A DNA stretch of 64,000 bases from Ruminococcaceae bacterium UBA6416 (GTDB taxonomy: Bacteria; Bacillota; Clostridia; Oscillospirales; Acutalibacteraceae). How positions within the stretch are numbered: position 1 is the first letter of the stretch; each line of letters begins with the position of its first letter. Below, piece by piece: positions 41,721-49,282 of this stretch. Under the pieces are notes generated by a model, which had not been told where the DNA came from, did no database searches, and was given only the letters and a program-made list of their open reading frames with translations. The translations under genes and the position numbers were made by a program. Location of the stretch: positions 1 to 64,000 of the forward strand of contig DJPI01000018.1 in NCBI GenBank assembly GCA_002438505.1. The letters are read 5' to 3'.

Positions 41721-43177
41721 CAGCGATCCTTGACCGAGCACTCATCAAGCAGCCTCTTTTTTTCGTCCCAAAGCTTCTGAGAAAGGTCAACATAATACTT
41801 ATGCGGATTTTCAAAGCGTTTGACCTCATCCCAAAGGGTATCAACCTGTGCGGCGCAGTATTCTTTGATGTCATTGATATCCGGGCTGTTATAAATTTTC
41901 TTTCCGTTTTCAAAAACTTTAACGTGAAGCTCTTTCGCCGTAAAGTTATCAAGAACCTTGCGCTTCCAAGTGTAAACGGGGTCAAAAATTTCATAAGGCT
42001 TGCCGCTTTCAATAACCTCATCAAAAAGCGTGACAACGTCCGCAAGAGCCTTGCCCGTGTCATTGTCATAGAGCCTGTATACCTTTTTTGCGCAGGGAGT
42101 TGTGATTTTTGAAACATTTTCGCTCAGCTTGATGCGCGGAACGGGCACTCCGTTTTCCTCGACGGCGGAAATTTTGTAAACACCGCCGAAAACGGGCGCA
42201 GACGCCGCAGTGATGAGACGCTCACCAACGCCGAACGAGTCAAGCTTTGCGCCCTGAATGAGCATATCGCGGATAATGTTTTCATCAAGCGAGTTGCTTG
42301 CAACAATTTTGCAATCCGGAAAACCAGCGTCATCAAGCATTTTGCGCGCTTTTTTGGAAAGATAGGTGATATCTCCGCTGTCAATGCGGATACCCTGCGG
42401 ACGGAAGCCGCGCGGAAGAACCTCCCTTTTGAAAGCTTCAATCGCGTTTGGAACGCCGGATTTGAGAACATTATAGGTATCAACAAGGAGGGTGCACTGG
42501 TCGGGATACTGGCGTGCATAGGCGCAGAAAGCCTCAAGCTCGGAATCAAAAAGCTGAACCCAGCTGTGAGCCATTGTTCCAACGGCAAGAACGCCGTAAT
42601 CACGCTCGTCAATGGTGCAGGCCGTTGCATCGCAGCCGCCGATATATGCTGCTCTTGCGCCGTAAATTGCGCCGTCATAGCCCTGCGCTCTGCGTGAACC
42701 GAATTCCATTATCGTGCGGTCGCCGGCAGCGCGCTTAATGCGGTTGGCCTTTGTTGCAATAAGGCTCTGGTGGTTAATTGTCAGAAGCACCATTGTTTCA
42801 ATAAGCTGCGCCTGAATAACCGGGCCGCGGACGGTAACAATGGGCTCACCCGGAAAAATGACGGTGCCCTCCGGTATTGCCCAAACATCACAGCTGAATT
42901 TAAAATTCGCAAGATAGGCAAGGAAGTCCTCATTGAAACCCTTTTTGCGCAGCATTTCGATGTCCTTTTGAGTGAAGGAGAGATTTTCAAGGTAATCAAT
43001 GAGCTGACGCAGACCGGCCATGATTGCAAAGCCGCCGTCATCGGGAACCTGGCGGAAGAACATATCGAACCAGGTAATTTTATCGCCGAGTCCGTTGCAG
43101 AAATATCCGTTGGCCATTGAAAGCTCATAAAAATCGGTGAGCATTGTGAGATTTCTTTCTTTCAGAGTGTTGCCCAT
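41720..43177 (-). CDS. pncB: Nicotinate phosphoribosyltransferase
   Basis: NAD salvage enzyme joining nicotinate and PRPP in the cytoplasm, 485 aa (the longer Firmicute type). Seen are LTDFYELSMANGYF at the N terminus, the WAIPEGTVIFPGEPIVTVRGP segment, IMEFGSRRAQGYDGAIYGARAAYIGG with the phosphate-binding Arg residues, and RIDSGDITYLSKKARKMLD. A zinc-like C-terminal helical extension follows. GGGGG precedes the ATG; the start of the next gene overlaps its stop by four bases. Confidence 0.95.
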   Translation of the reverse strand: MGNTLKERNLTMLTDFYELSMANGYFCNGLGDKITWFDMFFRQVPDDGGFAIMAGLRQLIDYLENLSFTQKDIEMLRKKGFNEDFLAYLANFKFSCDVWAIPEGTVIFPGEPIVTVRGPVIQAQLIETMVLLTINHQSLIATKANRIKRAAGDRTIMEFGSRRAQGYDGAIYGARAAYIGGCDATACTIDERDYGVLAVGTMAHSWVQLFDSELEAFCAYARQYPDQCTLLVDTYNVLKSGVPNAIEAFKREVLPRGFRPQGIRIDSGDITYLSKKARKMLDDAGFPDCKIVASNSLDENIIRDMLIQGAKLDSFGVGERLITAASAPVFGGVYKISAVEENGVPVPRIKLSENVSKITTPCAKKVYRLYDNDTGKALADVVTLFDEVIESGKPYEIFDPVYTWKRKVLDNFTAKELHVKVFENGKKIYNSPDINDIKEYCAAQVDTLWDEVKRFENPHKYYVDLSQKLWDEKKRLLDECSVKDR

Positions 43178-43545
43178 TATACTTCCCCCTGTATAGAATT
43201 AATTGTAAGGCTGGCACAGTCAGTATACTCCATTTTTGAGCCGATTAAAAGCCCTTTGAGCAAAAAAAGCCGCCTTTTGTTCAACACCGACACAGAACGG
43301 GAAAGTGTTGGATTTTGCCGATTTGTTAACAAAAATTTGATTGCTATTTAAATTATTCAAAAAATATGCCGATATTGGTCGAAATATACAATTTAAATAT
43401 CATATGGGCACTATTATTTGATTTTTCATTTTGAAATATTATTGTCATTCTAATTGACAAAAAGAAAATGTTATGATAACATTAACTCATGATGATTGTT
43501 CAGGTTTGAATTATTCGTCAAATTTTTTAGGGGTGTGATTTTTCA
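43178..43545. other. Divergent promoter region pncB / HTH gene
   Basis: A 368-base AT-rich gap. The plus strand carries a good promoter for the HTH gene at 43454-43482. On the minus strand a TATACT hexamer lies about 40 bases upstream of pncB but its -35 is poor. Nothing else was recognised. Confidence 0.5.
43454..43482 (+). promoter_or_regulatory. Sigma-A promoter of the small HTH gene
   Basis: A consensus TTGACA box, a 17-base spacer and TAACAT, with a TGA immediately before the -10 (extended -10). The start of transcription would be near 43489, about 57 bases before the ATG. Confidence 0.8.
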
Positions 43546-43791
43546 ATGAGAATCAGAAAACAGGCACTTGGAACACGCAACATGGTTGGCGCTAAGATTG
43601 AGGCCAAGAGAAAAGAACTCGGTATGAAGCAGATCGATCTTCTTACTCAGCTCCAGATCAAGGGCGTTGAACTCACCGCATCAGGTCTTTCAAAGCTTGA
43701 AGGTCAGATCAGAAGCGTAAACGACTATGAACTCGTTGCCATTGCTGACGTTCTCGGCGTTTCAATCAACTGGCTCGTCGGAAAAGAATAA
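43546..43791 (+). CDS. XRE-family helix-turn-helix regulator (81 aa)
   Basis: A small cytoplasmic DNA-binding protein. The HTH occupies about residues 15-75: MVGAKIEAKRKELGMKQIDL, the recognition-helix region LTASGLSKLEGQIR and the closing LVAIADVLGVSINWLVG. The consensus promoter and the strong preference for AAG, CAG, ATC and CTC codons, like ppdK and the ribosomal proteins here, indicate high expression, unusual for a repressor. Its target is unknown; it stands alone. Confidence 0.9.
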   Translation: MRIRKQALGTRNMVGAKIEAKRKELGMKQIDLLTQLQIKGVELTASGLSKLEGQIRSVNDYELVAIADVLGVSINWLVGKE

Positions 43792-43808
43792 GAGTTCCAA
43801 AAACACTA

Positions 43809-43875
43809 TGCGTCCGGACTTGTTTGCCGCAATGAAGCTTTTGCTGCGGTGAACAGCTCCGGACGCATTTTTTGC
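43809..43875 (+). terminator. Terminator of the HTH gene
   Basis: TGCGTCCGGA and TCCGGACGCA arms form a strong outer stem around a loop of about 35 bases that itself can pair; six T residues follow. Confidence 0.75.
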
Positions 43876-43881
43876 GTCTTA

Positions 43882-43925
43882 AAACGCAAAAAAGGAGCCG
43901 CCGCTTGCGCGGTAGCCCCGTTTTT
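43882..43925 (-). terminator. Terminator of the 76-aa protein gene
   Basis: On the minus strand GGGGCTACCGC pairs (with G-T pairs) with GCGGCGGCTCC over a GCAA loop and is followed by TTTTTT. Confidence 0.7.
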
Positions 43926-43934
43926 GATTATGAC

Positions 43935-44165
43935 TCAGTGCTTTTCAAGCCACTGTTCGGCCTTGGCCTTTGAAAGGGACTTGATGTCCTCCTTGGTGTA
44001 AGGAGACTCGCTGCCGCCGTTTACATAAAGGAAATAGAGGCCCTTTTCGGTCTGATAAAGACTTTCCTCAAAGCCGGCTGCATCGCCAAGCTCACCCTCG
44101 GTGTACTTTTTGACAAGGGTTGAAGCATCGGTGTCATATTCTCTTTTGCAGATTATTTTTTTCAT
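43935..44165 (-). CDS. Small protein of unknown function (76 aa)
   Basis: A soluble 76-aa protein starting MKKIICKREYDTDASTLVKKY. The middle holds YQTEKGLYFLYVNGGSESPY, a beta-hairpin-like piece, and the C terminus is a helix ending AEQWLEKH. AAAGGA lies upstream of the ATG. Similar short proteins occur widely in Firmicutes without assigned function. Confidence 0.75.
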   Translation of the reverse strand: MKKIICKREYDTDASTLVKKYTEGELGDAAGFEESLYQTEKGLYFLYVNGGSESPYTKEDIKSLSKAKAEQWLEKH

Positions 44166-44311
44166 GAAACAGACATTCCTTTCATAAGAGTTTTTCAGAA
44201 TATTTCATCTGACTATGCTCATTATTTTATCATTTCTGAAGAACTGTTTCAAGAATTAAAATTGTTGAAATTCAACAGTTATACGCTTTGATTATGTACA
44301 AATTCAACAAA

Positions 44312-45445
44312 TTACCACTTGTTTTCAACGTACTCGCAGAAAGCGTACATATCGTCAACAACAATTTCCGTTCCGTCATCAAGAACAGCCTTTCCGCTCC
44401 AGCGGCCGTGAACCTGATGCGAGTGCATACGCAGCGCGTTAAGAACATTGGTATCGTTGTGATTATCGAACATCGGCTTCATTGTGAAGTCAAAGCGTCC
44501 GTCCTCGGAAACAAAGTGCCACGGTTCAAGATACTTATCCGGCTTCGGGAAAGTTTCAACGTCAACGGCGCCAAACTTATGCGCCTTTCCGTCATAGAAA
44601 ATGCAGGTTTCAGTTGCGTTGCTTTCATCTCCGATTCCCCAGGTGATTTCAAAGCCGAAAATGTGCTTTTTGCCGTCCTTGTCGGTGAGATATGTTGAGC
44701 CGTTGCCCCAGTACCAGACAAGCTGATACGGCGTGTTGACCCTGCCCCAGTCAAGGCAAGCAAAGGTATCGTCCTTTGAAAATTCAAAAACCTGGTCGCC
44801 AAAGCGGAAAGTTCCGCTGCACGGCATACAGTTCTGCTTTGTTGTCATGAAGAAACGGTCGGGATAACCTTTGAACGGAAGAACGGTTGTAATGTTTTCA
44901 AGTCCTTCGGGAATATCCATCGTGAAGTCGCAGACAACGTCCTTGCCCTTTGACTTTCCTTTGAAATAAAGGCTTCTTTCGGTTTCCCTCGTATCAAATT
45001 CAAACTCCGCTTTGCCGATTCCGGTGACGGTATACTTCACATTGTTTGGAACATCGCCTTTCGGCGGAAGGACATATTTGTTCTTTCCGCCAACAAAAAG
45101 TGCGGTTGCGTTTGCAATGGTTCCGCCTGCGAGCTTTTTGCTCTTTTCCGGGTCGGTGATATCCATGATTACAGCCGAAACATAGCCGCCGAACGAGATG
45201 TTCGCAAAGCTTATCTGAACCATATATTTTCCGTTGCTGATTTGATAAAAGTCCCATTCCTTTGAGCGCATGGGGTGCTTAACGCCGTTTCTGTCATAGG
45301 TGAAAAGCATATGCCTCGCCCAGCCGGGAGAAAGCAGCGTTCCATCAGCGGAGAGGAGCGGGGTTTCCTCGGTGTACTCTTTTTGTTTGCTCTTAACTTC
45401 TCCCTTGAGCCATGAGGGGTATGTGCGCTTGAGTTCTGATGCCAT
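44312..45445 (-). CDS. DUF2804 family protein
   Basis: A 377-aa soluble protein matching the DUF2804 pattern: the N-terminal WARHMLFTYDRNGVKHPMRSKEWDFYQI, a central KQNCMPCSGTFRFG, and the C-terminal CLDWGRVNTPYQLVWYWGNGST and FGFEITWGIGDESNATE. These Trp- and Gly-rich blocks suggest a lipocalin-like or carbohydrate-active fold, but no activity is known. It is transcribed from a strong promoter at 45488-45516. The CxxC-like pair is not a zinc ribbon. Confidence 0.88.
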   Translation of the reverse strand: MASELKRTYPSWLKGEVKSKQKEYTEETPLLSADGTLLSPGWARHMLFTYDRNGVKHPMRSKEWDFYQISNGKYMVQISFANISFGGYVSAVIMDITDPEKSKKLAGGTIANATALFVGGKNKYVLPPKGDVPNNVKYTVTGIGKAEFEFDTRETERSLYFKGKSKGKDVVCDFTMDIPEGLENITTVLPFKGYPDRFFMTTKQNCMPCSGTFRFGDQVFEFSKDDTFACLDWGRVNTPYQLVWYWGNGSTYLTDKDGKKHIFGFEITWGIGDESNATETCIFYDGKAHKFGAVDVETFPKPDKYLEPWHFVSEDGRFDFTMKPMFDNHNDTNVLNALRMHSHQVHGRWSGKAVLDDGTEIVVDDMYAFCEYVENKW

Positions 45446-45487
45446 TTTCGTTTTTCCTCCTTTTGCGGTTTATCGCATTGTACTATA

Positions 45488-45516
45488 ATTATAGCAAGGC
45501 AGACTGAATATTGCAA
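45488..45516 (-). promoter_or_regulatory. Sigma-A promoter of the DUF2804 gene
   Basis: TTGCAA and TATAAT boxes separated by 17 bases on the minus strand, with TGC before the -10 (extended -10). The transcription start would be about 35 bases before the ATG. Confidence 0.75.
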
Positions 45517-45543
45517 TATTAATAAGATTTTTTCAGAAAGAAC

Positions 45544-45573
45544 TTGATAAGCAAGAGTCTGATATGCTATAAT
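45544..45573 (+). promoter_or_regulatory. Extended -10 promoter of the hairpin leader
   Basis: TTGATA, 18 bases, then TATAAT preceded by TGC (extended -10). The predicted start is near 45580, which is the first base or so of the long inverted repeat, so the repeat would form the 5' end of the transcript. Confidence 0.7.
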
Positions 45574-45578
45574 GATTT

Positions 45579-45705
45579 TGCGACACAAATTAATATTAGG
45601 ATATTGGGATACTCTCCTTGTGATTACACATTAACTATGTAGAAAATGTGTTTCTCCTTATTTTATGTGTATTCATTGAGTATCCTTAAAGTAATTTGTG
45701 TCGCA
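45579..45705 (+). ncRNA. Long inverted-repeat leader or small RNA (possible MITE)
   Basis: A 127-base element bounded by a perfect 14-base inverted repeat (TGCGACACAAATTA at 45579-45592 and its complement at 45692-45705). A second paired block, GGATACTC with GAGTATCC, is further in, and an inner hairpin has ACACAT/ATGTGT arms. An extended -10 promoter starts transcription at its first bases and a terminator ends 61 bases after it, so a rod-like RNA of about 187 bases would be made. Alternatives are a miniature inverted-repeat transposable element (no clear target-site duplication seen) or a 6S-like RNA. Confidence 0.5.
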
Positions 45706-45728
45706 GCAATGGAGTTATGCATTTTCCG

Positions 45729-45766
45729 GTGTGCGTAGCTTCGTGTTGCGCACACTTTTTATTTTT
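45729..45766 (+). terminator. Intrinsic terminator or attenuator before the SHOCT membrane genes
   Basis: GTGTGCG pairs with CGCACAC and is followed by TTTTTATTTTT. It ends directly at the AGGAGG ribosome binding site of the next gene, so those genes need read-through from the upstream promoter; no other promoter is visible between. Confidence 0.75.
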
Positions 45767-45781
45767 AGGAGGAAAAAAGTA

Positions 45782-46135
45782 ATGGAAAGCCTATTTAGAA
45801 AAACAGGTGAAGAAATCAAATCAGTGGCAAAGGTTATGTTTGTTTTAGAGGTAATCGCATGCATCATTTCGGCCATAGTATTATTTGTCGGTGAAGCCGC
45901 AGGATATGCTTTGCTGGTTTTGTTTTTGGGCCCTGTAGCTGCATGGGCAAGTAGTATTATGACATATGGATTTGGCGTCTTGGTTGAAAAGATTTGTTCA
46001 ATTGAAAAAGCCTTGAAAGCTCCCGAACAATCTCCGGAAAAAGAAGAAAGAATCAAGAACGTTCAAGAGCTTTTCTATAAAAATCAAATAACAGCAGCGG
46101 AATATCAAAAATTACTTGAAAGAATTAATGATTGA
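45782..46135 (+). CDS. Small membrane protein with C-terminal SHOCT-like helix pair
   Basis: A 117-aa protein. The start at 45782 follows AGGAGG by nine bases; an open frame extends further upstream but runs through the terminator. Two hydrophobic segments (FVLEVIACIISAIVLFVG and AGYALLVLFLGPVAAWASSIM) are followed by a linker and a C-terminal ~28-residue SHOCT-like unit (IKNVQELFYKNQITAAEYQKLLERI). It is AT-rich compared with surrounding genes. The next gene, 12 bases on, ends with the same kind of unit. Confidence 0.8.
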   Translation: MESLFRKTGEEIKSVAKVMFVLEVIACIISAIVLFVGEAAGYALLVLFLGPVAAWASSIMTYGFGVLVEKICSIEKALKAPEQSPEKEERIKNVQELFYKNQITAAEYQKLLERIND

Positions 46136-46147
46136 GGTGGTTTTAAT

Positions 46148-46849
46148 ATGAACGAAAAACCCGAATTTAAACAAAAGCTTACAAAATCAACTATAATATC
46201 CGCCTTAGCTGTATTGGTTTGGCTGGTTTCGATGATAATTTCAATTCGGTACATAAGTATTAAGGGTTCGGCATATATAATCGAAGATATTATTATAACA
46301 ATTATGCTGTTTTTTTGGCTGTTGTGTAATTTGAATGTTATAAAAAGCAAGAAACCTCAAGTCTTTGGAATAATTGCAATGAGCGCGGTTGCTGTTTGCA
46401 TGATTTTAGAATTAATAGCGGTTATAGCGCAGAATCGTCAATATTCCGGAGCGGATAATACAATTTTGATTTTGCCGATGATTTTTCCGATTGCATTTCT
46501 ACTGTTGGCGTTGCTGACAATAATTGTGCTTTTAAAAAAAGCATCTGTAAATATGTTTGTAATTTTTTCTATTGCCTTAGAAGTGGTATTAGGTGCTTTT
46601 TCTATGATGGCAAACATGTCCAACTATAACGGTTATAAACTTGCAAATTTGCTTGAGTGTTTAATCTGGGTTCTGTTTTACTTTTCGTTTTTAACCTATT
46701 ATCGTAGCGATAACAAGGAAAATGTGAAGCAACAAACAGTAATGAACCCGCAACAGGAATTAGCTACACTTAAAGGATTTTTCGACTCCGGCACAATAAC
46801 CGAAGAAGAATACAACCAAAAAAGAGCTGAAATTTTAAACAGCTTATAA
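46148..46849 (+). CDS. Membrane protein with C-terminal SHOCT domain
   Basis: A 233-aa protein with six or seven hydrophobic segments, then a cytoplasmic tail ending in LATLKGFFDSGTITEEEYNQKRAEIL, a typical SHOCT (short C-terminal) oligomerisation unit. A GAGGTGG site precedes the ATG. Together with the gene upstream it forms a two-gene operon whose products may associate through their SHOCT tails. Function unknown; AT-rich. Confidence 0.8.
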   Translation: MNEKPEFKQKLTKSTIISALAVLVWLVSMIISIRYISIKGSAYIIEDIIITIMLFFWLLCNLNVIKSKKPQVFGIIAMSAVAVCMILELIAVIAQNRQYSGADNTILILPMIFPIAFLLLALLTIIVLLKKASVNMFVIFSIALEVVLGAFSMMANMSNYNGYKLANLLECLIWVLFYFSFLTYYRSDNKENVKQQTVMNPQQELATLKGFFDSGTITEEEYNQKRAEILNSL

Positions 46850-46872
46850 TTAAACATCATAAAAACCGGAAC

Positions 46873-46905
46873 AACCGCAGCCCGAAAAGCTGCGGTTTTT
46901 GTTTT
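46873..46905 (+). terminator. Terminator after the SHOCT gene pair
   Basis: CCGCAGC and GCTGCGG arms, loop CCGAAAA, followed by TTTTTGTTTT. Confidence 0.85.
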
Positions 46906-46948
46906 GCGTTATAGAACAAAAACTTTGCAAAATAACCCTCAAAAACCG

Positions 46949-46977
46949 TTGACAAAGGGAAAAATATCTGATATAAT
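46949..46977 (+). promoter_or_regulatory. Consensus promoter of the rplU-prp-rpmA operon
   Basis: Perfect TTGACA and TATAAT boxes with a 17-base spacer, ending about 90 bases before the rplU ATG. The strongest promoter in the window, as expected for ribosomal proteins. Confidence 0.92.
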
Positions 46978-46983
46978 CGGTGA

Positions 46984-47066
46984 TACCGCATGTAATGGGC
47001 GGCTCTGTGCCACAAGCAGTCCCCTGCGCCCGAAGCAGCGAGTCCATAATAAAGGAATGAAAGAAA
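46984..47066 (+). promoter_or_regulatory. Structured rplU leader (L21 leader candidate)
   Basis: The about 80-base leader between the promoter and rplU can fold into a stem GGGCG...CGCCC enclosing a GGCTCTGTGCC / GCAGTCCCCTGC region. Firmicute rplU genes often carry an autoregulatory L21 leader in this position; the assignment is by position and foldability only. Confidence 0.5.
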
Positions 47067-47381
47067 ATGTACGCAATTATCCAGACCGGCGGAAAGCAGT
47101 ACAAGGTCTCAGTCGGAGACGAGATCTTTGTTGAAAAGCTTGACGTCAATGCAGACGATGAAATCACCATCGGTGAAGTTGTTGCAGTTTCGGCTGATGA
47201 CGCTTCAATCAAAGTCGGCGCACCTTTCGTGGAGGGAGCAACCGTCAGCGCCAAAGTCGTTAAGAACGGCAAGGCTAAGAAGGTCGTTGTTTTCACCTAT
47301 AAGCCCAAAAAGAACGCTAAGCGTAAAAAGGGTCACAGACAGCCTTACACCAAGCTTCAGATCACAGCAATCAACGCCTGA
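47067..47381 (+). CDS. rplU: 50S ribosomal protein L21
   Basis: A 104-aa L21. It begins MYAIIQTGGKQYKVSVGDEIFVEKL and ends in KKNAKRKKGHRQPYTKLQITAI, both family signatures. It is the first gene of rplU-prp-rpmA, and its stop is two bases before the prp start. Confidence 0.98.
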   Translation: MYAIIQTGGKQYKVSVGDEIFVEKLDVNADDEITIGEVVAVSADDASIKVGAPFVEGATVSAKVVKNGKAKKVVVFTYKPKKNAKRKKGHRQPYTKLQITAINA

Positions 47382-47383
47382 AA

Positions 47384-47701
47384 ATGATTCTTGCAAAGGT
47401 TTTTTCGTCCGGAAAAAAGCTTGTCGGTTTTGAAATAAGCGGCCACAGCGGCTATGCCAACGAGGGCAGCGACATCATCTGCGCCGCGGTTTCCTCCTGT
47501 GCATACATGGTTGTGAACACCGTTACCGATATTTATCACATCGGCGCCGACATTGAGCTTCATGACGGTTTTTTAAAGTTCCTTGTTCCTTCTTCCAAAG
47601 CCGAGGAACTTCAGAAGCTGTTTTCCGGCTTTGAGCTTCATCTCAAAGCGCTGGCGGAAGAGTATAAGTCATTTTTGAAGGTTGAAAGCAAAATTATCTA
47701 A
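47384..47701 (+). CDS. prp: Ribosomal-processing cysteine protease Prp
   Basis: A 105-aa Prp (YsxB) family protease that removes the N-terminal extension of L27. Catalytic signatures are FEISGHSGYANEGSDIICAAVSSCAYM, with the His in GHSGYA and the Cys in ICAAVSS. It lies between rplU and rpmA, the conserved Firmicute order, and the L27 downstream has the matching extension. Confidence 0.95.
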   Translation: MILAKVFSSGKKLVGFEISGHSGYANEGSDIICAAVSSCAYMVVNTVTDIYHIGADIELHDGFLKFLVPSSKAEELQKLFSGFELHLKALAEEYKSFLKVESKII

Positions 47702-47725
47702 CAAATAACACGGAGGTGCAAACAA

Positions 47726-48010
47726 ATGCTTAAAATAAACATTCAGTTGTTCGCTCATAAAAAAGGTATGGGTTCAACCCGTAACGGACGTGACTCCGAA
47801 TCAAAGAGACTCGGCGTTAAGCGTGCGGACGGTCAGTTCGTTCTTGCAGGCAACATCCTTGTAAGACAGCGCGGAACCCACATTCATCCGGGCAACGGCG
47901 TTGGCAAGGGTTCAGACGATACCCTCTTCGCCCTTGTTGACGGAAAGGTTAAGTTTGAGCGCTTCGGCAAAAGCCGCAAGAAGGTCAGCGTTTACGCTGT
48001 TGAACAGTAA
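47726..48010 (+). CDS. rpmA: 50S ribosomal protein L27 with cleavable N-terminal extension
   Basis: A 94-aa L27 beginning MLKINIQLFAHKKGMGST. The first nine residues, MLKINIQLF, form the pre-sequence that Prp cuts before AHKKG in Firmicutes. The rest has the canonical NGRDSESKRLGVKRADGQ and RQRGTHIHPGNGVGKGSDDTLFA. GGAGG precedes the ATG. Confidence 0.98.
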   Translation: MLKINIQLFAHKKGMGSTRNGRDSESKRLGVKRADGQFVLAGNILVRQRGTHIHPGNGVGKGSDDTLFALVDGKVKFERFGKSRKKVSVYAVEQ

Positions 48011-48022
48011 TCAGATGTTTTT

Positions 48023-48058
48023 GAGGCTGCTGCGTTTTTCGCGGCAGCTTTTGTTTTA
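48023..48058 (+). terminator. Terminator of the rplU-prp-rpmA operon
   Basis: GCTGC and GCAGC arms with the loop TGCGTTTTTCGCG and then TTTTGTTTT, beginning 13 bases after the rpmA stop. Confidence 0.8.
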
Positions 48059-48063
48059 TATTA

Positions 48064-48104
48064 AAAAAGCCCACGGACAGCATCTGCCATCCGCGGGCTT
48101 TATT
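48064..48104 (-). terminator. Terminator of the phage head-gene module
   Basis: On the minus strand AAAGCCCGCGGATGG pairs with CTGTCCGTGGGCTTT over a short loop and is followed by TTTTT. It separates the phage-like operon from the converging rpmA operon. Confidence 0.8.
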
Positions 48105-48113
48105 ATTTCAGTC

Positions 48114-48971
48114 TTATCCAACGGCAATGTATGCGTAATTAATCAGCAGCTCGTTGAGCTGACAGATTGCGCCGCCGGTTCTCACCGCAATGGATTTGCT
48201 GATTTTGAAGCCTGTTGCCGTGAGAGTAACTCCCCTTGTGTTTCCTCCCTCGCCGCAAAAAGCAAAACGGTAGGTTGCAACCGCGTTTTCCGCGTCATAG
48301 GAAACAAGCTGGCTTCCAAGCTCATAAATAATGAGCAGCTTCGGCCTGAAGCCGAGAAAAACCTCGCGCTCCTCCTCACCGGAGCCTGTGTATCTCCCGG
48401 TCACCACCGGATTTTTCAAAAATTCCTTTTCCGCCGCGGTGACGTGAATTTCCTTGTTCGCCGTGTGAACCTTGCAAAGAAAATCGGCATACGGCAAAAG
48501 CGTACTGTCAGCCGTGTCATAGGCCGGACAGGATTCATAACGGAAAAAGAGCGTGCACGGAATCTTGACCGCTTTTGAGTCATCGTCAAGGCTTGCCTTT
48601 TCAAGGCTGTAGCCAATCATCTCTCCGTTGAAATGGTCGCAAAGCCGGTCAAGAACAGCCTCAGCCTTTGCAATGACGGTTTCGGCGGCAAGATTCGCCG
48701 GGGAATAGCAGTTCATTGAAACGCTGATTTTGTTGACACGGCAGCATTTTCTTGTTGTTTCGTCATTGTAATGAGAAACATTGTTTTCTCCGGTCATGAA
48801 CGCAAGATAAATCTTTTTTATCGGTGCGCGGACGCTGTCTCCGGAATATGAAAGCACCGCTTTAACATTTTCAATATCCGTCATTTTTGTGTTTATCTGA
48901 GTAACAATTTCCGAAACAAGAGCATCGGTAACTATTGAATCGCCCCCTTGTTCTGGTGAACGATTGCCCAA
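48114..48971 (-). CDS. Phage tail-completion protein fused to a tail-fibre-like C terminus
   Basis: Last gene of the head module, up to 285 aa. The N-terminal ~130 residues (VTDALVSEIVTQINTKM..., KIYLAFMTGENN, SVSMNCYSPANLAAETVIAKAEAVLDRL) have the length and pattern of tail terminator/joining proteins. The C-terminal ~95 residues (TGRYTGSGEEEREVFLGFRPKLLIIYE ... GVTLTATGFKIS ... LLINYAYIAVG) follow the GF-P-x-V...YIAxG pattern of tail-fibre or receptor-binding ends. The start is uncertain: an ATG at 48971 overlaps the upstream gene by 40 bases, the next ATG is at residue 30, and an ATA overlapping the upstream stop is also conceivable. Confidence 0.6.
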   Translation of the reverse strand: MGNRSPEQGGDSIVTDALVSEIVTQINTKMTDIENVKAVLSYSGDSVRAPIKKIYLAFMTGENNVSHYNDETTRKCCRVNKISVSMNCYSPANLAAETVIAKAEAVLDRLCDHFNGEMIGYSLEKASLDDDSKAVKIPCTLFFRYESCPAYDTADSTLLPYADFLCKVHTANKEIHVTAAEKEFLKNPVVTGRYTGSGEEEREVFLGFRPKLLIIYELGSQLVSYDAENAVATYRFAFCGEGGNTRGVTLTATGFKISKSIAVRTGGAICQLNELLINYAYIAVG

Positions 48972-49282
48972 TAATAGAGCGGTTCGTCACCGAAATAGAT
49001 TTTTTCGCAGTGATCAACATTGAAATCCTCGTCTGCGCAGCGCAGAAAAACGCTCAGTCCGTTGACTTCCTCAAGCGGAACATACGCCGGGCAAATCAGA
49101 AGGAACTTTGTCAAAACATCATAGCCAAGCTCGGTCTGAATGACGCTGAGATACATTTTGTTTTTATACCGCAGCGGCTGAAAAAAGCCGCGGAACGGGG
49201 TGACGGTTCCGTCCTTTTCAATCGAAAGAGGCCGGCCGTATTTTTCAATGAATTTTGACGCGGTGTTATGACTGAGCGGCAA
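48932..49282 (-). CDS. Phage head-closure/head-tail adaptor-like protein
   Basis: A 116-aa protein starting at a TTG (49282) with GGAGG eight bases upstream; the start overlaps the connector gene. It has the beta-rich, compact look of head-completion proteins (SIEKDGTVTPFRGFFQPLRYKNKMY, GLSVFLRCADEDFNVDHCEKIYFG). It is assigned mainly by size and position between the connector and the tail-completion gene, not by a clear motif. Confidence 0.55.
   Translation of the reverse strand: MPLSHNTASKFIEKYGRPLSIEKDGTVTPFRGFFQPLRYKNKMYLSVIQTELGYDVLTKFLLICPAYVPLEEVNGLSVFLRCADEDFNVDHCEKIYFGDEPLYYWAIVHQNKGAIQ

Noticed and set aside
45579..45705. 6S RNA gene
   Set aside because: Size and rod shape are suggestive, but the characteristic central bubble could not be shown by eye and the closing stem is not next to the terminator as expected, so it is left as an unassigned leader or small RNA.
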